A stretch of DNA of 64,000 bases from Flavobacterium sp. (GCA_027484725.1 JAIXSK010000028.1:172290-236289), one strand, 5' to 3'. Positions 27,795 through 38,100 are shown, counted from the first letter of the stretch. Program-made: numbers and translations. The notes: generated from the sequence alone by a model not told the origin.

Positions 27795-27823
27795 AAAAAG
27801 GCCGCTTCATTCAGCGGCCTTTT
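27793..27823. terminator. Bidirectional terminator
   Basis: Stem GGCCGCT/AGCGGCC (27800-27806, 27813-27819) flanked by A and T runs on both sides. It separates the convergent unknown-protein gene and the peroxiredoxin gene and can serve both. Confidence 0.85.
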
Positions 27824-27826
27824 CAT

Positions 27827-28279
27827 TTATTTAAGTATTTGTGCGGTATGCTCTTTTGATTTAACATCAGTGATGACTTCTTCAATTTTAGAATTTTCAT
27901 CAATGACAAAAGTAATTCTGTGGATGCCGTCAAAAACTTTCCCCATGAATTTCTTTGGCCCCCAGACACCAAATGCATTGATAACAGCACGATCTTCATC
28001 GGCCAACAGAGGAAAAGGTAAATCGTACTTTTTCTTAAAATTGGCTTGAGCCTTGGCAGAATCAGCACTGACGCCCAAAATAGCATATCCTTTGGCCAAA
28101 AACTGATGGTAATTATCTCTGAGATTGCAAGCTTCTACGGTGCAAGTGGGCGTATTGGCTTTCGGGTAAAAATAAACCACTAACTTTTTTCCTTGATAGT
28201 CGGCCAAACTGTGTTTGTTTCCATCTTGATCTAAGGCTGAGAATTCAGGAGCAGCATCGCCCGGTTTTAATGAAGTCAT
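27827..28279 (-). CDS. bcp: Thioredoxin-dependent peroxiredoxin (Bcp/PrxQ type)
   Basis: Reduces hydrogen and alkyl hydroperoxides. 150 residues from the ATG at 28279 (MTSLKPGDAAPEF); an open frame to 28339 exists but would add an unlikely N-terminus. Peroxidatic Cys46 in TPTCTVEAC with resolving Cys51 five residues later, as in the PrxQ subgroup. FYPKANTPTC has Thr in place of the usual Gly before Cys. Also GVSADSAKAQANFKKKYDLPFPLLAD. Cytoplasmic. Divergent from nth. Confidence 0.93.
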   Translation of the reverse strand: MTSLKPGDAAPEFSALDQDGNKHSLADYQGKKLVVYFYPKANTPTCTVEACNLRDNYHQFLAKGYAILGVSADSAKAQANFKKKYDLPFPLLADEDRAVINAFGVWGPKKFMGKVFDGIHRITFVIDENSKIEEVITDVKSKEHTAQILK

Positions 28280-28377
28280 AGGATATTCTTTTATGAAATT
28301 AAATTGGGTTAATAAACGAAAGATTTTGGTTAAAAACATCTAATTGTAGTATAATTGTAAAGTTAAAATTAAGGACA

Positions 28378-29013
28378 ATGACTCAGAAAGAACGTGTAAC
28401 ATTTGTTATAAATACGTTAAATGAACTCTACCCGGAGGTTCCGGTTCCGCTAGATCACAAAGATGCTTATACTTTATTGATTGCCGTGCTTTTATCTGCT
28501 CAATGTACTGATGTCCGTGTGAATCAAATTACACCTTTATTATTTGCCAAAGCCGACAATCCGTATGAAATGGTGAAGCTTTCTGTGGAAGAAATTCAAG
28601 ATATTATTCGTCCTTGTGGATTATCGCCTATGAAATCTAAAGGAATTTACGGTTTATCGAAGATTTTAATTGAAAAACACAACGGTGAAGTTCCGCAAAG
28701 TTTTGAAGCTTTAGAAGCGCTTCCGGCGGTTGGACACAAAACAGCGAGTGTAGTGATGAGTCAGGCCTTTGGCGTTCCGGCTTTTCCGGTGGATACGCAT
28801 ATTCACCGACTCATGCATCGCTGGAATTTATCAACCGGAAAAAATGTAGCTCAAACTGAGAAAGACGCCAAACGACTGTTCCCAAAAGAGTGCTGGAACA
28901 AACTACACTTGCAGATTATTTGGTACGGACGAGAATATTCGCCGGCACGCGGTTGGAATCTAGAAAAAGACATCATCACGCGCACTATTGGACGAAAAGA
29001 ATTTCTTAAATAA
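28378..29013 (+). CDS. nth: Endonuclease III without iron-sulfur cluster
   Basis: Base-excision repair glycosylase/AP lyase, 211 residues. HhH motif LPAVGHKTASVVM with catalytic Lys121, and VDTHIHRLMHRW with catalytic Asp139, equivalent to Lys120 and Asp138 of the E. coli enzyme. The C-terminal CX6CX2CX5C loop that holds the 4Fe-4S cluster is absent: the region reads YGREYSPARGWNLEKDI with no Cys. I recall the same loss in other flavobacterial Nth proteins, so it is probably ancestral in this group rather than damage. Confidence 0.93.
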   Translation: MTQKERVTFVINTLNELYPEVPVPLDHKDAYTLLIAVLLSAQCTDVRVNQITPLLFAKADNPYEMVKLSVEEIQDIIRPCGLSPMKSKGIYGLSKILIEKHNGEVPQSFEALEALPAVGHKTASVVMSQAFGVPAFPVDTHIHRLMHRWNLSTGKNVAQTEKDAKRLFPKECWNKLHLQIIWYGREYSPARGWNLEKDIITRTIGRKEFLK

Positions 29014-29020
29014 AAAGCAT

Positions 29021-29052
29021 AAAAAATCCCGGCCAAAACCGGGATGTCTTTT
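29021..29052. terminator. Terminator between nth and the small ORF
   Basis: Stem ATCCCGG/CCGGGAT (29026-29032, 29039-29045) with a 6-base loop, with an A-run before it and TCTTTT after. Suits termination of nth and of the convergent 47-residue ORF whose stop is at 29051. Confidence 0.75.
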
Positions 29053-29194
29053 AATTAGCAATGGTTTCTATTTTTAAGTTTCCTACTTTGATGAAGTGGA
29101 GTGCTTTTGAATAATTTAATAAAAAAGAAATGGTTTCTTTTTTGGGTAACATGTTTGAAGTTGCTAATGTTTTCTTAGTGTAGAGTTTTGCCAT
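29051..29194 (-). CDS. Small basic protein downstream of the sigma factor (47 aa)
   Basis: A 47-codon ORF, MAKLYTKKTLATSNMLPKK at the start and LKIETIAN at the end. It lies 52 bases after the ECF sigma gene on the same strand, and a terminator begins at its stop codon. The middle contains ETISFLLNYSKALHFIKV, which suggests one amphipathic helix; the N-terminus is lysine-rich. I recall similar short ORFs at this position in Flavobacterium. No function is known; a role in modulating the sigma factor is only suggested by position. Confidence 0.6.
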   Translation of the reverse strand: MAKLYTKKTLATSNMLPKKETISFLLNYSKALHFIKVGNLKIETIAN

Positions 29195-29246
29195 AAAGCT
29201 GTTTTTGTGTTTACAACCATACAACGCAGCAACTTATACAATATTG

Positions 29247-29831
29247 TTAATTCGTTAAAATAATTTGATGTTTATCAATTACTTTTCTCAAATTCATGAG
29301 TGCATAGCGCATTCTTCCTAGGGCAGTATTAATGCTAACTCCTGTAGTTTCAGAAATTTCTTTAAAACTCATATCTTGATACATGCGCATCATGAGCACA
29401 TCTTTTTGATCTTGTGGCAATTCTTCAATGAGTTTGCGCAAATCACTTTCAACCTGCTCAACAATCATTTTGTTTTCAATATTTGGATTGTTGTCACTCA
29501 TGATTGAAAAAATAGAAAACTCTTCAGTTTCACGAAACATAGGCATTTTTTTGTTTCTTCTGAAATGATCGATGATTAAGTTGTGTGCGATACGCATTAC
29601 CCAAGGCAAAAATTTTCCTTCTTCGTTGTACGAATTTGATTTTAAAGTTTTAATCACTTTGATAAAAGTGTCTTGAAAGATATCATCTGCCAAGTCACGG
29701 TCAGCTATTTTGGAATAAATAAAACCGTACACCTTAGACTGATGACGTTGAATTAATGTAGCCAAAGCAGACTCGTCGCCGGCTATATAATTCTTAACCA
29801 ATAAAGCATCTGGAATTTGAACACTAGCCAT
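29247..29831 (-). CDS. ECF-type RNA polymerase sigma factor
   Basis: A 194-residue sigma-70 family factor. Region 2 (about 20-95): HQSKVYGFIYSKIADRDLADDIFQDTFIKV and WVMRIAHNLIIDHFRR. Region 4 (about 130-185): LPQDQKDVLMMRMYQDMSFKEI then the helix-turn-helix SETTGVSINTALGRMRYAL. No adjacent transmembrane anti-sigma factor; instead a 47-residue ORF follows. I recall this factor next to nth and bcp in many Flavobacteriaceae, so it is likely a core factor of the group rather than part of the glucan locus. Confidence 0.9.
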   Translation of the reverse strand: MASVQIPDALLVKNYIAGDESALATLIQRHQSKVYGFIYSKIADRDLADDIFQDTFIKVIKTLKSNSYNEEGKFLPWVMRIAHNLIIDHFRRNKKMPMFRETEEFSIFSIMSDNNPNIENKMIVEQVESDLRKLIEELPQDQKDVLMMRMYQDMSFKEISETTGVSINTALGRMRYALMNLRKVIDKHQIILTN

Positions 29832-30033
29832 AAAATTACCTTTTAGTTTTAATAATAAATTTGGAGAAATGTCTCTAAAAAGTAGTTTTACGTAATAGGC
29901 AATAGTGTTAAAGAATGATTAATAATAATTCAAATGTAGCATAAAATTTTTCTTAAAAGCAAATGAAGATTGAAACTTTAACATATTTTATGCAATAAAT
30001 AAGATGGATATGCTTAATGATTATGGGCTGAGT

Positions 30034-30921
30034 TTAAATATATTTCAATTGTTCATTCTTATCCCAAATTCCCCAATAAGCGCCCACTTCACCTTCAGCG
30101 CCCACTTTCCATGATTCGTCAAAAGAAGAGAAATAAAAAACTTCAATTCCTTCTGTCTGAGACCATTTTTGTGTATTCAAGAAATATTCAATCGCATTAG
30201 ATGTTCCCGGATGCGCGTCTTGCAGACTTTCACCTTGGCTCGGCCAACCGGTTTCAGTAATAATGACTTTCTTTCCTTGCGCAGCTTGTAGCGCTTGCTG
30301 ATACATTTGTTTCATATACAACAACGAATATTCTTGCGCGCAGCCTTCCCAAAACGGATAACAGTTGGCCAAGATTAAATCACAAGCTTCTGTAATTCTG
30401 GGTTTAATGGTAAACTCGTAATAGGCATCTACATAACCAACCGGAATCTGAGGAATCGCAATTTTCACTTGATGGATGTAGGCCAACAATTCATCTTCTG
30501 TCAAATCTTTGCGATACAAGACTTCATTACCAACCGCTGCAATATCAACAAAACCTTCTTGAGCTAATGCAAGCAGTCCTTGAATTTCTTTTTGGTTTTT
30601 TTCAGGATCACTTCCTAGCCAAGCACCCACCATGGTCTTCAAACCAAATTCACGCGCAATTTTAGGAATAAACTCATTGCCTTCAGTGCACGAAAAAGAC
30701 CGAATCCATTTAGTATAAGGTGCAATGATACGCATACGTCTCCTGACTTGATCTTCAGAAATCTCATCGCCCGGTTTTTGCCCGTCTTCATACAAACTAA
30801 AACACAGTCCGTGCATGCCTTGATGCAGGGTTTTTAAAAATAATTCTTTGATTTGTTCAGGTGATTGATGGTCGTAATGAGTTCCACTCAAAGACAGCCA
30901 TTTTTCTTTTCTAAATGACAT
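30034..30921 (-). CDS. Cytoplasmic GH17-type beta-glucanase
   Basis: A 295-residue glycoside hydrolase of family 17, a TIM-barrel retaining enzyme for beta-1,3-glucans. Acid/base Glu133 in AAVGNEVLYR and nucleophile Glu223 in IITETGWPSQG, with FYFSSFDESWK near the end. No signal peptide or hydrophobic start, so it should be cytoplasmic, unlike most GH17 enzymes. It starts 16 bases after the symporter stop and ends the eight-gene operon. It may hydrolyse or transglycosylate imported glucan oligosaccharides beside the GH149 phosphorylase. No clear terminator was found downstream (29832-30033, 202 bases, otherwise featureless). Confidence 0.85.
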   Translation of the reverse strand: MSFRKEKWLSLSGTHYDHQSPEQIKELFLKTLHQGMHGLCFSLYEDGQKPGDEISEDQVRRRMRIIAPYTKWIRSFSCTEGNEFIPKIAREFGLKTMVGAWLGSDPEKNQKEIQGLLALAQEGFVDIAAVGNEVLYRKDLTEDELLAYIHQVKIAIPQIPVGYVDAYYEFTIKPRITEACDLILANCYPFWEGCAQEYSLLYMKQMYQQALQAAQGKKVIITETGWPSQGESLQDAHPGTSNAIEYFLNTQKWSQTEGIEVFYFSSFDESWKVGAEGEVGAYWGIWDKNEQLKYI

Positions 30922-30937
30922 ACAAAAACACTTTTAA

Positions 30938-32374
30938 TTAAAGTTCTCCTCTTCGGGCTACTAGTTCTTTTTTAATTTCTTTTGCTTTTTCCTCTGATAA
31001 ATTGTAATCCCACATGACCCATATAGCAATCGCTGCGGTTATAATAGGAATGAAAATATCAAAAAGACGAAGATTGGTAATGGTTTCAGCACTTTGAATG
31101 GGTTTTCCGGCATCAAATCCAATGACTTCCAATACCCAACCCGCCAATACAAGTGCTATGCCTTGTCCGAGTTTGACCATCCACCAATAAATAGCTCCAA
31201 AAGTACCTTCTTTTCTGGGCATCCCATTTTCGAGTTCGTCCAAATCACAAACATCAGCTGTCATACTCATCATGAGCGTAAACAATCCGCCTAAACCAAA
31301 AGAAATCAACGGCAACGGAATAAACATCAACCATAAATGATCAGGAGAAAACCCCCACCATTTAAGACCATAACCTATAATAGACAATACTGTTGAAATA
31401 ATAAAAGCGTTCTTTTTTCCGTATTTATCTGAAATCTTTGTAACAATAGGAATAATCAAGAAGGCCGTAAAAACCGCACTAATAGTTGAAAACCAAGCCG
31501 GCCAAGTACCCGCCATTCCATAATTGCCCTGAAAAAGATAAAAAACGATGATAAAATAACTGAATGAAGCCACCATCTGAAAGCCGTTAAAAACCAAAAA
31601 AGTCGCTGCACACAATTTTAAAAAAGGTTTGTTTTTGGTAATCTGACCAATGCTTTTAAACAATTCTAACAAACCACTCCACAAGTTTTTATGGGTGACA
31701 GGTTCTTTCGATTCAAGATTGGTTTGATCCATTTCTCTACAAAACAAAGCCGGAAGAATACCCAGAACCAAACAAATAATCCCTACAATTACGGCCAATT
31801 TGTTGACTCCTTCGGCCTGTGTTTTAAACATTGCAGGGTCAGCAATAATGACCCAAAACCACGGAACAATCATCCAAGCAATTTGGCCTATGGTCTGAGA
31901 AAAACCCATCAAACGCGTTCTTTCATTGTAATCAGAAGTCATTTCATATCCTAATCCAATCAAAGGTGTAGCAAAAATGGCATTTCCGGTTAAGAAAATC
32001 AGTGAAAAAATCAAGAAATACCAAAAGTTGTACATCTGAGTTTCTTTAGGGTCTAACTGCCACAAAATGGCAAACAAAACCCCACTCAAAATGGCTCCTA
32101 CAAAAATATAAGGCCTTCTTCTGCCCCATTTTGATTTGGTATTGTCTGAAATATGTCCAATGATCGGATCTAGAATAGCGTCGTATATTCTGGGCAAACC
32201 ACCTAGAATTCCCGCCAGAAAAGGGTCCATCCCAAATGCGGTCAATAAAAAGAAAGAAAAAACGCCCAAAGAGCCCGGCAGTAAATTGTTGACCAAATGC
32301 CCCGCACCAAAAGCTGCTTTTTGGACAAAAGGAACTTTTTCACGAGTGGTGGTTGGATGTGGATGTTGAGCCAT
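30938..32374 (-). CDS. GPH-family sugar:cation symporter (MFS)
   Basis: A 478-residue inner-membrane transporter with about 12 membrane helices. The ATG at 32374 (MAQHPHP) was chosen over longer frames because it follows the GH30 stop by 10 bases and has an A-rich ribosome site. The GPH signature is clear in helix 2-3: ILGGLPRIYDAILDPIIGHI then SKWGRRRPYIFVGA. A second MTADVCDLDELENGMPRKEG loop is also typical of glycoside/pentoside/hexuronide transporters. Inferred role: import of beta-glucan oligosaccharides from periplasm to cytoplasm for phosphorolysis. Confidence 0.9.
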   Translation of the reverse strand: MAQHPHPTTTREKVPFVQKAAFGAGHLVNNLLPGSLGVFSFFLLTAFGMDPFLAGILGGLPRIYDAILDPIIGHISDNTKSKWGRRRPYIFVGAILSGVLFAILWQLDPKETQMYNFWYFLIFSLIFLTGNAIFATPLIGLGYEMTSDYNERTRLMGFSQTIGQIAWMIVPWFWVIIADPAMFKTQAEGVNKLAVIVGIICLVLGILPALFCREMDQTNLESKEPVTHKNLWSGLLELFKSIGQITKNKPFLKLCAATFLVFNGFQMVASFSYFIIVFYLFQGNYGMAGTWPAWFSTISAVFTAFLIIPIVTKISDKYGKKNAFIISTVLSIIGYGLKWWGFSPDHLWLMFIPLPLISFGLGGLFTLMMSMTADVCDLDELENGMPRKEGTFGAIYWWMVKLGQGIALVLAGWVLEVIGFDAGKPIQSAETITNLRLFDIFIPIITAAIAIWVMWDYNLSEEKAKEIKKELVARRGEL

Positions 32375-32384
32375 GATGTCTTTT

Positions 32385-33896
32385 TTAAGGTTGAATGATA
32401 ATTGTTTGCAATGCTTTTGCTTGAATAGATATTTTCTTTTCTTGATTTTGGTGCTGTATGCTGATGCCAAAATCTTGTTCGCTCGGATTGAATATCACCA
32501 CAACGATGCTGTTGTCCGGATTTTTAACCGCTGTTGTCATCACTTCAGAAGAATTGATCGAACAATCAATTTTGACTGCTCCCGGTCGGATGAATTTGCT
32601 AAAATGTGCCAACGTGTAGTATAAAGGCGTGAAATAAACCTCGTCTTTTTCTACATCCACAATCACCGGAGCTACACACCAGTTCTTGAACCAGTTTGGG
32701 CCTCCTTGACGATCTAAAACCATATTCCAATCAATCCAGCCATCGACCCAATTATTCAAACAGCCAATGATGTCAGTAGCATAACGGTTCACCGGAGCAT
32801 ATTTGGGATGCAGATATTTTTCGTTTTCAGCCGCCCAATCCCAACCCCAATCGGTGGCTTCTTTTTTCCAATACCAAGCATCGTCTTGCCAATGCGGAAC
32901 TTCTGAATCTACACAAGCTTCGGTTTGAATCAAATGTTTATCAGGTGCCTTGTGATGCGCATATTGCAATGCTTTCGGAAAGAAATCATAGGTGCTTTCG
33001 TACCAGTGAATCGCTGTTCCTGAAAAATAACGACTGGTCTGCTCATCAGCAAACATAACATCGACCCACTCAGGCAATCCGGCTCGGTTTTGATCATAGC
33101 CCAAAATTTTCACCGCTGATTTTCCGTCTGCTGCGAGTTTAGGTCCTAAATAATGCTGAACAAAATCAGTCATCTCTGTGGGTGAAAAAAGCATACTTTC
33201 CCAGTTGTTCCCGTTGCCGTGCGGTTCATTCACCACGGTCAATCCCCAAATAGGGATACCTTCTTTTTGATAAGCATCCAGATATTTGGCATAATACAAC
33301 GCCCAAGTATCTCGGTATTGAGGCAACAATTTACCGCCTATCCAACTCTTGTTGTCTTTCATCCAAGGCGGAGCAGTCCAGGGTGAAGCAATGATTTTAA
33401 ATCCGTCTTCTGAAATAGACTGTGCCTGGCGAATCATTGGAATGATGCCTTGAAGATCTTCTGATATAGAGAAATGTTCCAATGCTAAATCATCCTCAAC
33501 CATTGCATAAGCATATTGTTTGAGCGAGAAATCACAAGAATTGATGTGGGTTCGCGTTAGTGAATAACGAGCACCATTATTCCCAAAATACGCCTCGAGA
33601 ATTTTTTGCCGATTTTGCGGGCTCAATTGATAGAGCAAATGGGCGCTTGATGCCGTAAAAGAACCGCCAAAACCCGTGATGGTTTGATATTTAATTTGCT
33701 CATTGAGCCTGATTTGAAGCTGATTTTTGGGCTGAGAAAAAACAGCTATTTTTTGAAGTGCGTTTCCGCTTTGAGAAGTCTCATATACAGTACATCGAAA
33801 TGTTTGGGTTGCTTGACAACTTTGCATAAGCCACATGAAAAACAAGACAACTGGGCCTTGTGAATAAAATAATATTTTGGTTCTAAACTCCTTCAC
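32385..33896 (-). CDS. GH30 family glycosidase, probable lipoprotein
   Basis: A 503-residue clan GH-A enzyme starting at GTG, whose start overlaps the stop of the upstream GH17 (GTGA). N-terminal hydrophobic segment ending WLMQSC gives a possible lipobox (Cys27); no acidic residues follow, so a periplasmic rather than surface position is inferred. TGFGGSFTASSAHL starts the barrel, acid/base Glu224 in VVNEPHG, nucleophile Glu326 in IQTEACVDSE. C-terminal beta domain follows (about 440-503). Family members are beta-glucosidases or beta-1,6-glucanases, which would fit trimming of laminarin side chains. Confidence 0.87.
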   Translation of the reverse strand: MKEFRTKILFYSQGPVVLFFMWLMQSCQATQTFRCTVYETSQSGNALQKIAVFSQPKNQLQIRLNEQIKYQTITGFGGSFTASSAHLLYQLSPQNRQKILEAYFGNNGARYSLTRTHINSCDFSLKQYAYAMVEDDLALEHFSISEDLQGIIPMIRQAQSISEDGFKIIASPWTAPPWMKDNKSWIGGKLLPQYRDTWALYYAKYLDAYQKEGIPIWGLTVVNEPHGNGNNWESMLFSPTEMTDFVQHYLGPKLAADGKSAVKILGYDQNRAGLPEWVDVMFADEQTSRYFSGTAIHWYESTYDFFPKALQYAHHKAPDKHLIQTEACVDSEVPHWQDDAWYWKKEATDWGWDWAAENEKYLHPKYAPVNRYATDIIGCLNNWVDGWIDWNMVLDRQGGPNWFKNWCVAPVIVDVEKDEVYFTPLYYTLAHFSKFIRPGAVKIDCSINSSEVMTTAVKNPDNSIVVVIFNPSEQDFGISIQHQNQEKKISIQAKALQTIIIQP

Positions 33897-35152
33897 GGTT
33901 TAATGATTTGAAGGGTTCGTTGAATAGGCAAAACCTGTTCCCACAACAATTTTTCATCGCCATTGAAGGTTTTTGTGATTTTTTTTCCATCTCTGGTCAA
34001 ACCATTAAAAACGCCTGCGTCACACCATTTCCAGAGTGCATATTTGGCTTCAGATTTAAGATTAAAAAGACCAAAATGATTCTCTGAGCCCATGGGATTC
34101 TGGCTGTCTTTCCAAGATTCGTCAAAAGCTTCAAAATAAAAACAACTGATGCCTCTTTCTTGGGCCCATTCACGCATTAAAGTATAATATCGAGCTGCTT
34201 TGTATTCATCGGTGGCTTGAGAATCGTCTTTACCGTAGAGTTCATTTGAGTTTGAAGCCCATCCGGTCTCACCAATGTGAACCGGTTTCTGAACCCCAAT
34301 AGATTGCATATAAGCCACTACACTGTTGTATTGATTGATGGCGTAATCTCGGGCACGAATCATCGCTGCATCAATTTTAGAGCGTTCGGTCAAGCTTTTT
34401 TCTTCAGGCAAAATGCCCCAAAAAACCGGATGGTAATGGGTATCGTGCATGGGGTAAGTGTGCAGCGATATGTAATCAACTTCTTTGATTAAATCATTTA
34501 AATCCGGAACGTGATAAAGCTTGTCCCCTCCGCCCCAGGAAGCAAAATTATCTGAACTGGTAATCCAAAGACTTTGTGGTAATTTCTGTTGCTTTTTGAG
34601 CTGTTGTAAATAACGCACCCATTTGAGAATCACCCCGGGTTGCACATAATAACTCGTGGCCCATTTGACCATAGCCTCGTTGCCGACCGCTATTATTTTT
34701 ACAATATCCGGATAAAGATTGGCCAACCGAACAGCTTCTTGAATTTCAATAGCATTGCGGTCACTTTCAAGCTCATGGTTGGGTGCTTGATTTGTCCATG
34801 CATTTTGACAATCAATCCAAGCGCCAAGCATCAAGTACATTTCAAAACCGGGTTGCTCGCTTTTTAATTCTGTGATGGCTTTGAGTAAACGGGCCGTTTC
34901 AAGATGATGAACATTATAGGTTCGGACGATTCTGATGTTCATTGCCCATAAAATACGCATATCTTCTTTTAACTCGGCAATGGTAGGCTCAACATCACGG
35001 GTTTTGTGCCGATAACCACCATAGCAAATAGCCGGATAATCCGGATTTCCAAGCAAGTATTCAGCGGTTATTTGTTTTGTGTTGTTCTGCGCCATTGCTT
35101 TATGATTGCCCCAAAAAATGATGATTAATATGATGAGCCAAAACTTTTTCAT
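33893..35152 (-). CDS. Periplasmic GH17-like glucanase
   Basis: A 419-residue exported enzyme, signal peptide 1-21 ending AMAQ. GH17-type barrel with acid/base Glu159 in IAVGNEAMVKW and nucleophile Glu295 in HIGETGWASNS; FYFEAFDESWKDS near the end matches the cytoplasmic GH17 of the same operon. Starts within the stop of the GH149 gene (ATGA overlap), so translationally coupled. Likely beta-1,3-glucan oligosaccharide hydrolase or transglycosylase in the periplasm. The first part (PAICYGGYRHKTRDVEPTIA) differs from plant GH17 starts but fits bacterial members. Confidence 0.82.
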   Translation of the reverse strand: MKKFWLIILIIIFWGNHKAMAQNNTKQITAEYLLGNPDYPAICYGGYRHKTRDVEPTIAELKEDMRILWAMNIRIVRTYNVHHLETARLLKAITELKSEQPGFEMYLMLGAWIDCQNAWTNQAPNHELESDRNAIEIQEAVRLANLYPDIVKIIAVGNEAMVKWATSYYVQPGVILKWVRYLQQLKKQQKLPQSLWITSSDNFASWGGGDKLYHVPDLNDLIKEVDYISLHTYPMHDTHYHPVFWGILPEEKSLTERSKIDAAMIRARDYAINQYNSVVAYMQSIGVQKPVHIGETGWASNSNELYGKDDSQATDEYKAARYYTLMREWAQERGISCFYFEAFDESWKDSQNPMGSENHFGLFNLKSEAKYALWKWCDAGVFNGLTRDGKKITKTFNGDEKLLWEQVLPIQRTLQIIKP

Positions 35153-38100
35153 ACCAAAACTTTTTCATCAATCGATACTTTTATGCTCTTAATAAGACCT
35201 GTTCTTTGAAAAATCTGTCCGCTGAGTTGTGTGTCTAATTCGTTTGTATAAAAAACTTGCTCTGAGCCATCTTGAAAATGAACCCCTACTTTACACGCAT
35301 CAGCCAACTCATAAACAATAGGCGTTTGACAAATTGTAAAAGCCATTTGCCCACTCTGAATTGTTTGTGTCATGGGCGTTCCGTCTAACAAAACCCAATG
35401 AGCCGTTTTATGGAAAGTCAAGAATTCGCCCTTGCAAAGGATTGTTGGATTAAAACTCAGTTTCCCCGATTGAACCTGAAGCCCTAATTCTCCTATTCTG
35501 GTGAGCATATCTTCTTTTACTTGTCCGGTCATCCCCGGTTGTTGCGCTCCGCGGTGAAGCGGTGTGTGCGAATACGGATCGGTCGGAAAAGCTCCGTACA
35601 AAGCAGGTGATTTATGCAAACCAATGCCTGCTCCTATTTGATGATAATAGTCAAGTAATGAAATGAATAAAGAACTTTGCCCATATTGGTTGGCCTCTTT
35701 CAAAACTATTTCTTGTACTGCTAAATGAAGTTTTGAAACCATATGCCAGTATATAGACCCCAAACCTTCATAGGCGAAGAAGGTACCCGATCGGCCGGTG
35801 AATGCTTTGTGGTTAAAGACTTCTTCAAAAATATCTAACAGCAATTGGGTTTCTTGTTTGACAAGGTTGCTGTAAGCAGGCGCTGAACTCAGGCTTTGTA
35901 AAGCTTTCTTGAGATCATCGGCATTGTGAAAATCTCCGTTAAAATGGTAATTGCCTTGAATGTCTTGCTCAATGAGTTCGGTATTTTTATCCTTGATCAA
36001 TGCCTGTAGCAAACTTGAGTCAAGCACTCTGCTGGGTAGAATTGTATTTTTTTCTAAAAACTTCGGTAAAGATTTATTCGGGTACAAAATATAGCTGTTC
36101 TGGTCGGGGCGGTATAAATCACTTTGACGCAGCGCCTCTAAAATTTGTATGGCTTCTTTTGAATGGATATATCCCGAACTCAAAACGGCCACTTGACCTT
36201 CTAACATTTCAGGTAAATGTGAAATCTCAATTCCGTCTTGAGTAACAGACATCAAATTATATGCGTGATATAAAGAATCCGACCGTTTATTGGCTTGAAT
36301 GGTGTGGGTGATAAAATCCAAACTCACTTGGGTAAAAACCTTTAATCCATCGATGGAAATGGTTCTTTTTTTACCCCAAAATCCGCTTTGATAGATGTGT
36401 TGTCTGTAATCAGAGGCGGCTTGTCCTAATCCATCGGTGATGATTTTTCGGTCTTTAGAATTGATCGCTGTTTGCAACAAAGGCTGATGCAAGAGCAAAT
36501 GTGCGCGCACCGCATGATAAAAATCAACCAACTCGCTCGAAATTTTGCAGCTTTCAATAGGTGCTGATTCAAGCATGTTCTGAAAAAATTTCAAAAACCG
36601 ATGCAAATAATACAAAGTCACCATAGAAACTCCGTTGCCTACCAATGCATTGTTGGCATCATTCCACTCAGGGCGTTGGGTGTTCATCCAAATACCGCCT
36701 TCAGGAATCAAATTAGATATTTTGGCCAATACTGTAGCCAATATTTTCTCTATCAAATTGACGTGATAAATTTGCTCATCGGCGCCAAAAAGCAAAGCTC
36801 CGTCAGCACCCAGATTTTCTTTGCGCATTTTGATTTTTTGTTCCCAAGCGTGATTGTAGACAATGGTGTCTTTCGGGTTCTGTAAAATATCCTGATACGG
36901 CTTGATGATGTAGGGCACTGCTGCATATACAAAACACGAAGCATCAAAATAAGTGTGCAGTTTGCCGGGCTGATATTTTTCAATAAACTCTAAAAATTTG
37001 AGCAGATAAATAATTTGGTGGTCACCCCAATATCCGATGTATGACCAAGGATTATCGGGCTCTATGGTTTCCCAATCAAAGCCGCTTTTGGTTACGCGGT
37101 ACGGATTGTATCCATCAAAAGTAGAAGCATTCAAAAATTTGTGAATCATTCCATCTATAAAGTCCGGATAGGCATGTGCCAAGGCTTCCCAATTCTGAAA
37201 AATATCCCGCCAGTTGCCTTCATAATCCAATACTTTGCTGCCGCTTTTTTCGTCAAAAGTATTGATGGAGAATTTGTTCCATGGTCGACTCGGATCGCCG
37301 TGGCGCCGGCTAAATTTAAGTGGCAAATATTCGGTAGACAGACGCATCAAATCAGCATCGTCCATGGAAGCTATTTGCTTTTGAAGATCTTTGTGGTTGA
37401 AGCTCTGCGGCAACTGTTCTAAAAAGGCCAAATACTTTTGATAAACCGCTTGATTGGCCTGAGATAGATAAAGCATAAAATCAGCTTTTTCTAACTGATA
37501 ATGATGGTCAAAAATACCGCCGCGCATAATGTTGAAAAGCACATTTGAAAAATGTCGCGTATCTCTTCGGTCGTCATTCGTATACTGAATACCATCTGCA
37601 GCAGCGTTCAGGGCGCGCAAATTACTTTTGCCCAGTTCAATATCAGCCAACAATTGAGCTTGCATTTGTTGTGGGTGTGTTAGTTTTTCAGACAAAGCAA
37701 CAATTTGCGATTGCGATAAATTGACATTGGCAACCAAATACCATTTTTGAGTGGCTTGGGCCGATAATAAAAAACCAGACGAAATAAAATAAGCACCTTT
37801 TTCGCCTTTAACCTCTGACTCTGGTTGGATGGGTTGTTGTTTTCTAAAAGCAGAAAGCTGAGCAGAAGACAACAAATAAGTAGGATGCTCTAAGCCCAAC
37901 GACCAAGCAACATTGGCTTTAAGCGCTTCACTGGGTTCGGCTTTGTCAACAATAATAGCACTCAGGGCAAATATTCCCAAACCTGTTTCAGAGAGCAGTT
38001 CACTGCGTTTGTAGGCATCAACCAAATTGCTCGTGCTGTTTTGCAAATCACTGCTTACACCTTGGGGCAAAATATTCTGAAATCCATCTAAAAAAGTAAT

